A DNA stretch of 48,673 nucleotides from Sphaerimonospora mesophila NBRC 14179 = JCM 3151 (GTDB lineage: Bacteria > Actinomycetota > Actinomycetes > Streptosporangiales > Streptosporangiaceae): NCBI GenBank assembly GCA_001552515.1, contig BCRI01000047.1:1-48673 (forward strand). The letters are read 5' to 3'. Under the pieces are notes generated by a model. The model ran no database searches. It was not told the origin of the DNA and was given only the letters and a program-made list of their open reading frames with translations. Shown here piece after piece: positions 1-7,344 of this stretch; positions within the stretch are counted from its first letter, which is position 1; each line of letters opens with the position of its first letter. The position numbers were made by a program, and so were the translations under genes.

Positions 1-1229
<1,229 letters not shown>

Positions 1230-1290
1230 TCATTTTCCTCCGCCTTCCGGGGGAGTAATGGCGCCGGTCGACCGGCCGCCGGCGATGGGT

Positions 1291-1304
1291 TGTTAGCGCT
1301 AACA
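1291..1304. promoter_or_regulatory. LacI-type operator TGTTAGCGCTAACA upstream of the esterase
   Basis: A perfect 14-bp palindrome with the central CG-containing symmetry typical of LacI-family operators. The identical 14-mer occurs at 10404-10417 before the larger GH43 gene, so both genes are probably co-regulated. The regulator cannot be assigned from the window. Confidence 0.8.
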
Positions 1305-1480
1305 CCAGGTCCTGTGAATCAAGTGATCCTTTCCTCGGCGATGGAGGTGGTGGTGCGGCGCAGCAAATACGACATGGCGCGCGCCGTCAAGGGCCGCGCC
1401 CTCGTCGGTGCGGTCCTCCGGCCATTCGACGCGTCTCAACTGCTGAGGCGAGGCGGGGGCGTACGGTCGGCGGCGGCGCG

Positions 1481-1499
1481 GCGATGAAACGTTCATCGC
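1481..1499. repeat. Inverted repeat GCGATGAA-ACG-TTCATCGC
   Basis: The two 8-bp arms are perfect and separated by 3 bp. The core TGAAACGTT matches the first nine bases of the TGAAACGTTTCA operator found at 24381-24392, but the second half is shifted by one base. It may be a decayed operator or a site for another dimeric regulator. No intact gene starts next to it. Confidence 0.45.
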
Positions 1500-1887
1500 G
1501 ATGACGGCCGTCGAGGGCGGCGAAAGAGACGGTCAAGGGGACGGCCGAAAACTTACATCGCTGACGCACGAGATCACTGCAGCGTGCGGGCTCGGCCGAG
1601 AGGGGGGCGAGCGAAACTTTCTCGCGGCGACCTTGACACGTTTCGTCATGATTTCCAGACTGGCTCTCAGGGCGCTTCCTCCTGCCGGTTCTGTGGTGGT
1701 GGACGGCAGGGGCCGTGGTCATGACGCGCCGGTCTCAACACGCCGCCTCGATCGCGCCGGCTTCGATGCGCCGTCTTCGACGTACCGAGACGGATCGCCT
1801 GGCGTTCTCCGCGGTCATCGATCCGCGCTCCCTTATCGCATTCAGCCGCAAAGGAGGCTCAGGCATGAGCGGAAACCCCTTACCCGC

Positions 1888-2038
1888 CAGAAGTGGCGGT
1901 TCAACGGCGACGGCACCGTCACCGCCGTGGGCGCGAACAAGTGCCTGGACGTCGCCGAGTACGGCACCGCCAACGGGCGGCAAGATCCACATCTGGACCT
2001 GCCACGGCGGCACCAACCAGCAGTGGACCCGCGCCTGA
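1888..2038 (+). pseudogene. Frameshifted ricin-type CBM13 fragment
   Basis: Frame 1 from 1888 reads QKWRFNGDGTVTAVGANKCL and continues DVAEYGTANG, a typical beta-trefoil repeat. The match then jumps by one base near 1972-1981 into GKIHIWTCHGGTNQQWTRA and a stop at 2036-2038. An AAGGAGG (1851-1857) and an ATG (1865) sit just before, in the same frame as the C-terminal half, so the middle segment is out of frame on both sides. No catalytic domain precedes it. This looks like the tail of a secreted carbohydrate-active enzyme left after deletion and indels. A sequencing error is possible for one shift but would not restore a whole gene. Confidence 0.75.
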
Positions 2039-2131
2039 CCCCACCCGTCGGGCCCTCACCGGGGCGGCCCCCGGGGCGGCCCCGTAACGGTGTATACGCG
2101 GCAGACCACCGCAACAGCTGCTTAAATTGTT

Positions 2132-2145
2132 TGTTAGCGCTATCC
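2132..2145. promoter_or_regulatory. Degenerate copy of the TGTTAGCGCTAACA operator
   Basis: Reads TGTTAGCGCTATCC: the left half is perfect and the right half has two mismatches. It lies between the CBM13 remnant and the methyltransferase gene, about 170 bp upstream of the latter. It may be a relic of the lost gene's control region. Confidence 0.45.
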
Positions 2146-2311
2146 CACGCCGACCGGCCCAAGTCGGATACGGTGCCACGGGTTGGTCCACTCCTGCGGG
2201 TGCGACCGACCTTCGGCGTGTTCCCGCTTTCGGGAGCTGCTTCGGCCGACGCCGCGGGTCCGCGCCCGCGGGGCTCTGAGGAGATTCGATGAGATCGAGA
2301 AGTGACCGGGA

Positions 2312-3154
2312 GTGACGGTGGAGGATCTGACAGATGCTCGGGCCGAGGCCGCCACGCGGATCAACACCACGGTGCCGCACCCGGCCCGGGTGTACGACTA
2401 CCTGCTGGGCGGCAAGGACAACTTCGCGGCCGACCGCGAGGCGGCCGAGAAACTGATCAAGGTGTCTCCCGGCACACGTGAGGGGGTACGCGCCCACCGC
2501 GCCTTCCTCCGCCGGGCGGTGCGTCACCTCGTCGCAGAGGGGGGCGTCTCGCAGTTCCTCGACCTCGGCACCGGCATCCCCACCCAGGGCAACACCCACG
2601 AGATCGCACAGGCGATCGATCCCGGTGCGCGGGTGGTCTACGTCGACAACGACCCGATCGTCCTGGTCCACGGCCGGGCCCTGCTGACCGGCAGCGCTGC
2701 CGGGACGACCACGGTGATCGAGGCCGACCTGCGGCAGCCGGAGGCCATCCTGTCCCATCCCGAGGTTCGGGCCACCCTCGATTTCACGCGTCCGGTGGCC
2801 GTCATCTTGGCGGGCGTCCTGCACTTCGTCACCGACGAGGAGGATCCGTACGCCGTGGTGGAGCGGTTCAAGGCCGCCGTGCCCGCCGGCAGCCACCTGC
2901 TGCTGTCGCACATCACCCTCGACTTCGCGCCCCAGGTGGATGAGGACGAGTTCACCAAGCCCTACGACAACGGCACCGCGCCCATGGTGCCCCGTACGCA
3001 CGCCGGCGTGATGCGGTTCTTCGACGGCTGGCACCTGGTCGATCCGGGCGTCGTCGAGGTGGTGAAGTGGCGGCCGGACGAGGACGGGCACCGGGAACAC
3101 ATTCCGGGCGGCGGCCATGCCTGGGCGTACGGCGGGATCGCGATCAAGCCCTGA
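2312..3154 (+). CDS. SAM-dependent methyltransferase, DUF574 (Methyltransf_19) family
   Basis: A 280-residue protein of the actinobacterial DUF574 family, cytoplasmic with no signal peptide. Seen directly: the family N-terminus with VPHPARVYDYLLGGKDNF, a Rossmann SAM-binding segment FLDLGTGIPT (about residues 88-97), an acidic strand end VVYVDNDP, and VAVILAGVLHFV at strand 4. Length is normal for the family. The GTG at 2312 follows a weak purine-rich stretch; a second GTG at 2318 is possible. Members are very numerous in actinomycetes and have no settled substrate. It is convergent with the LacI gene and shares a terminator with it; nothing links it to sugar use. Confidence 0.88.
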   Translation: MTVEDLTDARAEAATRINTTVPHPARVYDYLLGGKDNFAADREAAEKLIKVSPGTREGVRAHRAFLRRAVRHLVAEGGVSQFLDLGTGIPTQGNTHEIAQAIDPGARVVYVDNDPIVLVHGRALLTGSAAGTTTVIEADLRQPEAILSHPEVRATLDFTRPVAVILAGVLHFVTDEEDPYAVVERFKAAVPAGSHLLLSHITLDFAPQVDEDEFTKPYDNGTAPMVPRTHAGVMRFFDGWHLVDPGVVEVVKWRPDEDGHREHIPGGGHAWAYGGIAIKP

Positions 3155-3170
3155 GCCGGAGGGCCCCACT

Positions 3171-3202
3171 GCCCTCGGGGATGGCGCATCCCCCCCGAGG
3201 GC
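3171..3202. terminator. Bidirectional terminator between convergent genes
   Basis: GCCCTCGGGG (3171-3180) pairs with CCCCGAGGGC (3193-3202) across a 12-nt loop. It lies between the methyltransferase stop and the LacI stop. There is no strong U-tract, as is common in actinomycetes. Confidence 0.75.
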
Positions 3203-3237
3203 CGTCGGCGTTGGCGAACACCGGCGGCTTCTATCCG

Positions 3238-4272
3238 CTATCGCTTCGGCGGAGCGGTGCTGTCGCGTATGACGAGGGTCGTGGCGAACTCCTGGCGGTT
3301 GGTGGGGAGGGGTTCGCCGGCGGCGAGCGTCACCAGCATCCTGGCCGCGGCCGCCGCCATCTCGGACAGCGGTTGGCGGATCGTGGTCAGCGGCGGGACG
3401 GCCCAGCGCACCGGGGGCATGTCGTCGAAGCCGATGACGCTGAGATCCTGCGGGATGCGCAGCCCCAGGCGGTAGGCCGCGTGGTAGACGCCGATGGCCT
3501 GGCCGTCGTTGGAGGCGAAGACGGCGGTGGGCGGGTCGGGCAGCTGCAGCAGCCGGTATGTGTGCGTCAGACCGTCCTCGATCCGGTAGTCGCCCGGGCA
3601 GATCAGGTCGGGGTCGACGGGCACGCCCAGCGTGTCCAGCGCCGCGCGGTAGCCGTCGAGACGGGCCCGGCTGGACAGGGCGTGGGAGGGCCCGGTGATG
3701 ATGGCGATCCGCCGGTGCCCGAGCTCCAGCAGGTGGCGGGTGGCGGTGAGGCCGCCGTTCCAGTTTCCCGCGCCCACGGAGGGGACCAGATGGCCGGGGT
3801 CGCCGGTCGGGTCCAGCAGAACGAGCGGGATCTTGCGGGTGGAGAGCCACTCACGCTGGGCATCGGTCAGGCTGGAGAAGACCGCGATCACACCGGTGGG
3901 GCGGCGGCTGAGCACGTCCTCCAGCCAGTCGCCGCCGGGAGTGTGATGACCCTGCAGCTCGGAGATCGCCACGGCCAGGTGGTGCTCGCGCGCGACCTGC
4001 CCGACCCCCCGGGCGATCTCCGTCGGGTAGTCGCCGGCCAGCTCGTGGAACACCAGCTCCAGCACGGCAGCGGGGCTGGAGCGCCGCCGCTGCCTGCGGA
4101 AGCCGTGCTTGCGGATGAGGGCTTCGACCATGGCGCGGGTCTCCGGCGCCACGGCCGATCGGCCGTTCACCACTTTCGAGACCGTCGCAGTGGACACTCC
4201 CGCGAGTTCGGCGAGCTGCGCGAGAGTCAGCGGTTCGGGCTCGGACGCGGCCGACTCGTCGAATACGGTCAC
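3238..4272 (-). CDS. LacI-family transcriptional repressor (XylR/BxlR-like)
   Basis: A 344-residue LacI/GalR protein: N-terminal helix-turn-helix with hinge (about 16-66; GVSTATVSKVVNGRS in the recognition region) followed by a periplasmic-binding-like sugar sensor. Characteristic sensor strings are ASNDGQAIGV and VIGFDDMPP. The start is GTG at 4272. The gene lies downstream of the two GH43 genes in the same direction, but a terminator (4386-4423) separates them, and it has its own control region with TTTCGG half sites and a perfect CCGAAACTTTCGG (4374-4386). Palindromes of the CGAAA-N-TTTCG type are known for xylan/xylooligosaccharide repressors of actinomycetes, so self-regulation with a xylo- or arabino-oligosaccharide inducer is a reasonable inference. 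Its other targets are not visible here. Confidence 0.9.
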   Translation of the reverse strand: MTVFDESAASEPEPLTLAQLAELAGVSTATVSKVVNGRSAVAPETRAMVEALIRKHGFRRQRRRSSPAAVLELVFHELAGDYPTEIARGVGQVAREHHLAVAISELQGHHTPGGDWLEDVLSRRPTGVIAVFSSLTDAQREWLSTRKIPLVLLDPTGDPGHLVPSVGAGNWNGGLTATRHLLELGHRRIAIITGPSHALSSRARLDGYRAALDTLGVPVDPDLICPGDYRIEDGLTHTYRLLQLPDPPTAVFASNDGQAIGVYHAAYRLGLRIPQDLSVIGFDDMPPVRWAVPPLTTIRQPLSEMAAAAARMLVTLAAGEPLPTNRQEFATTLVIRDSTAPPKR

Positions 4273-4315
4273 AAGGCGCAGTCTAACGGCGAATCACCGC
4301 CGCGAGCTCTAAATG

Positions 4316-4386
4316 TTTCGGACAACGTAGCCGCTGAATCGGGGGAAAGGCGGGGTCGTGCCCGACTACGTGTCCGAAACTTTCGG
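4316..4386. promoter_or_regulatory. Control region of the LacI gene with CCGAAACTTTCGG operator
   Basis: A 13-bp palindrome centred on one base lies at 4374-4386. A second TTTCGGAC half site at 4316-4323, followed by ACGTAG, mirrors CTACGTGTCCGAAA at 4366-4379. The two elements therefore form a roughly 60-bp inverted pair that could bind two dimers. The 13-mer directly abuts the GH43 terminator. Confidence 0.65.
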
Positions 4387-4423
4387 AGGGTGCCGGGTTC
4401 CCTTCCGGTCGCCCGGCACCCTC
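4386..4423 (-). terminator. Terminator of the GH43 gene at 4450-7080
   Basis: A perfect 12-bp stem, GAGGGTGCCGGG (4386-4397) with CCCGGCACCCTC (4412-4423), and a 14-nt loop, starting 26 bp after the GH43 stop. Confidence 0.8.
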
Positions 4424-4449
4424 GATGCCGTGATCCTTCGTGGCCGGTC

Positions 4450-7080
4450 CTACTTCGACGCGCCGCCGTACCGGACGATCAGCGCCTCGGCGTCCCGAAT
4501 CAGCGTGTCACGGACCTGGGCGTCGGTGACGACCCTGGGGTCGTCGACGAGGTCCTGGAACTTCCGCAGCTCCTTCACGATCTTGTCGATCTTCTTGTCC
4601 TTCTGCTCCGCGTCGCGAACCGTCGCGAGGTTGATCCGGAGCCGGTGTGCGCTCTTGGCGCCGATCTTGCCGGCGGCCTCGAAGCGGTCGATCAGGGCGG
4701 CGATGTCGTCCGTCGAGGCGACGACCGAGAACTTCACCGTCTGCTCGGCCTTGTTGCCGGCGTTGTCGATGGCCGTGACGGTCAGGGTGTGCTCGCCCAG
4801 GGCCAGTTCGTACAGCGGCTTGACGGTTCCGGACTCGAACGCTTCACCGTCCAGCGTGCCGGTCACCGACTTCACCCCGGAGTCGGCGTCATCGGCGGTC
4901 CAGCCGATGGTCAGGTCCTGGCTGTCGCCGTACTCCTGGCCGTCGGTGACACCGGAGACCGCGATGGTCGGGGGCGTCGTGTCCGTGCCCTTCCCGCCGT
5001 CGAAGGCCCAGGAGTCGATCTCGAAGAGATCGTCGCCGCCGGGCCCGGCGTAGGTGAAGTACACATCGTGCACGCCGGTGACGCCGTCGAGGTCGGCGGT
5101 CAGCTCCGTCCACTCGCCGAGCGGCGCGTCGACGGGGATGGTCGCGACCACGGGCGAGGTACGGCCGTCCAGCCGGATCTCGATCTTCCCGCCGGCCACG
5201 AGCGGGCGCACCTTCGCGGTGATGCCGGCGGCGCCGACCTCGCCGAAGTCGACCTTCGCGAGCGACGTCCAGTCGCCGTCGTCGATGTCGTGCACCACGA
5301 GGTTCGGCGCCTGCGCACCGAACTCCTCCGAAGCTCCGTCGATCTTCTTCGTCGTGATGCCCTGCTGCCACGCGATCGTCTCGGCCTCGATCACGCGGTA
5401 CGGGTCGAGGCCGCGGAGCTGCTCGACGCCCTTGTAGTCGCCCTTCACTTCCTTGATCGTGCCGTCGTCGTCGAACTCGAGCTTGGCGAGGTGCGGGCTG
5501 CGGAAGCCCTGCGTGGCACCGCCCGTGATCCGGCTGTTGAGCGTCTGGGCGTGGTAGGTGAAGTAGTACTCGCCGTCGAACTCGAACACCGACTGGTGGT
5601 TGTTGCCGCCGGCCCCGAAGTAGGTGCCGGGGTTGCGGAAGATGAGGCCGGCGTACGTGTCGGCCGTCCAGGGGCCCATCGGGCTGTCGGCCATGAGGTA
5701 GGCGATCGCCCCGGTCGGCGGACCGTTGGGGTCGATCGGGCCGCCGTACCCGAAGTTCGACGAGTACGAGTAGTAGTACTTGCCGTCACGCTTGAACACG
5801 TGGCCCGCCTCGAAGACGAGCGGCGCGTCGATGACCTCCGCCGAACCCTTCGTGCTGATCATGTCGTCGCCGAGCTTGATCACCCGCGTGGACTTCGGGT
5901 GGTTGGTGTTCTCGTAGCTGCCCGACCCGTCGTCGCCACCGCCGCCGAAGTAGAGGTAGGCCTGGCCGTCGTCGTCGACGAACACGCCCGGGTCGAACAG
6001 CCAGTTCTTGCCGTTCGACGCGCCCGGGGTCGAGCCCGTGATGAGCAGGCTGCCGCGCTCGTCGTGCCACGGGCCGAGCGGCGAGTCGCCGACGATGACG
6101 CCCGTGGCGCTGCCGTTGTTGGCGAAGTAGAGGAAGAACTTCTCCTTGCCGTCGACGACCTTGCTCTCGACCGCCGGGGCCCACGACTGGCTCGCGTAGC
6201 GGGCGATCCCGTTCGCACCGGCGATGGGGATCTCACCGTGGTCGACCCAGTTGACGAGGTCGTCGGACGAGATGACCGTGATCGTGTTGATGCCGCCGTA
6301 GGTGTTGGTCGGGGAGACCCCGTTGGGACCGGGGTTGTACATCTGCGTGTCGTTGGTCATGTAGAGGTACACGCGGCCGCCGTGAACGAAGGCGTTGCCG
6401 TCCGCCCCGAACTTGTGCGAGATGAGCGGGTTGCCCTCGCCGGGGCTCTTGCCGAGCACCTCGATGGTCTGCGACGGCACGAACTCGTTGAGCGTCACGT
6501 CGTCGACCTTGAAGTCCATCAGGTGCGTGTCCGGCGCCGACGAGGGGTTCGACGTCCACGGCGTCTCCACGAAGATCCTCGCGGTCGAGACGTTCTGCGA
6601 AGCGGGGATCGTGAACGTGCCCTGGATCAGCCCCCACTGCCCGCGCGGCACCGTCACGGTGCCGAGGTTCGTGTACGTCCCGCCGCCGTAGTGCATCGTG
6701 ACGAAGAACTGCTTGGTCGCCGGGCTGTCGGGGTTCTCGTACTTCACCCGGGCCGTGACGAGGTAGGTCTTGCCCGCCTCCACCTTGCCGGAGAGGTCCT
6801 GCATCGGGCCGGAACCGGTCGTCTTCCGTTCGGTGACGAGCACCGCGCCGGAACCGGAGTAGGCGTCGGTCGTGGGCGACAGCGTCGCACCGTCGGTCGC
6901 GTTCCCGTCGTTGGCGAACCAGCCGGCGAGGCCGTCCTCGAACCCGCCGTTCACGATGATGTCCGGGCCGGCGGCCTGGACGGGCGCCGCCGTGGCGACG
7001 AGCCCCGCCGCCAGCACGGCGCCTGCCGCGGCGACCGCGGCGACCCGTCGCCGGATCGCCCTTCGAACATGCTTCAACAC
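4450..7080 (-). CDS. Secreted GH43 arabinofuranosidase/xylosidase-type enzyme with CBM4/9, CBM6 and FIMAH domains
   Basis: An 876-residue secreted five-bladed beta-propeller glycosidase. In order: signal peptide (about 1-37), CBM4/9-like jelly roll (about 41-198, starting IIVNGGFEDG), GH43 catalytic domain (about 215-545), CBM6-like domain opening VIEAETIAWQQG (about 562-690), an Ig-like domain (TPPTIAVSGVTDGQ) and a helical FIMAH-like C-terminus. Probable catalytic residues are Asp227 (GADGN), Asp363 (FDPGVF) and Glu424 (FEAGHVF). I set the start at GTG 7080 because AAGGAGG sits seven bases upstream and a normal signal peptide follows; the frame is open further 5' but is low-complexity. It follows the other GH43 gene and probably removes arabinose or xylose side units from arabinoxylan or RG-I arabinan. 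Exact linkage is not decidable. Confidence 0.88.
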   Translation of the reverse strand: MLKHVRRAIRRRVAAVAAAGAVLAAGLVATAAPVQAAGPDIIVNGGFEDGLAGWFANDGNATDGATLSPTTDAYSGSGAVLVTERKTTGSGPMQDLSGKVEAGKTYLVTARVKYENPDSPATKQFFVTMHYGGGTYTNLGTVTVPRGQWGLIQGTFTIPASQNVSTARIFVETPWTSNPSSAPDTHLMDFKVDDVTLNEFVPSQTIEVLGKSPGEGNPLISHKFGADGNAFVHGGRVYLYMTNDTQMYNPGPNGVSPTNTYGGINTITVISSDDLVNWVDHGEIPIAGANGIARYASQSWAPAVESKVVDGKEKFFLYFANNGSATGVIVGDSPLGPWHDERGSLLITGSTPGASNGKNWLFDPGVFVDDDGQAYLYFGGGGDDGSGSYENTNHPKSTRVIKLGDDMISTKGSAEVIDAPLVFEAGHVFKRDGKYYYSYSSNFGYGGPIDPNGPPTGAIAYLMADSPMGPWTADTYAGLIFRNPGTYFGAGGNNHQSVFEFDGEYYFTYHAQTLNSRITGGATQGFRSPHLAKLEFDDDGTIKEVKGDYKGVEQLRGLDPYRVIEAETIAWQQGITTKKIDGASEEFGAQAPNLVVHDIDDGDWTSLAKVDFGEVGAAGITAKVRPLVAGGKIEIRLDGRTSPVVATIPVDAPLGEWTELTADLDGVTGVHDVYFTYAGPGGDDLFEIDSWAFDGGKGTDTTPPTIAVSGVTDGQEYGDSQDLTIGWTADDADSGVKSVTGTLDGEAFESGTVKPLYELALGEHTLTVTAIDNAGNKAEQTVKFSVVASTDDIAALIDRFEAAGKIGAKSAHRLRINLATVRDAEQKDKKIDKIVKELRKFQDLVDDPRVVTDAQVRDTLIRDAEALIVRYGGASK

Positions 7081-7344
7081 GAACTGTCCTCCTTGGATGG
7101 GGGGGTGGTAGAGCGCCCAGGGCCGACGGGCCGCGGGCCCCGGGGCAGGGGTCTCGAACCGGAACAGGATCAGGAACAGAAGCAGGAACGGGGACAGGGA
7201 CAGGGACAGGGACAGAGGCAGGGCGGGGTGGCCCGGTGGCACGTGCCGTCTCCACCGGGCCCTCTCCACCGGGCCCTCTCCACCGGGCCATCCCTACCGG
7301 GCCGCCACCACCGGGCCGCCACCACCGGGCCGCCCCGGCGGAGA
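7081..7344. repeat. Intergenic low-complexity tandem repeats
   Basis: The 264 bp between the two GH43 genes contain GGGACA hexamers (about 7191-7216) and then seven or so imperfect CCACCGGGCC units (about 7252-7335). I see no operator and no clear promoter. The repeats could fold into alternative hairpins on the mRNA and act as a partial terminator or RNA-stability element between the genes. Confidence 0.6.

Larger units (their letters stand above)
1305..2311. other. About 1 kb without an intact gene (decayed region)
   Basis: No reading frame here looks like a whole protein. It holds an odd inverted repeat (1481-1499), a frameshifted CBM13 remnant (1888-2038) and a degenerate TGTTAGCG operator (2132-2145). 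The local sequence has more stops in all frames and weaker codon bias than the flanks. It is best read as the remains of a lost glycan-related gene. Confidence 0.6.

Noticed and set aside
1501-2292. A whole 263-residue protein on the plus strand
   Set aside because: Only its middle matches a CBM13 repeat, which leaves the frame after GTANG; the rest has no likeness, so I call a pseudogene fragment.
7081-7269. N-terminal extension of the GH43 protein with an LSLSLS-type hydrophobic run
   Set aside because: It arises from the GGGACA repeats; the GTG at 7080 has a strong ribosome-binding site and starts a normal signal peptide.
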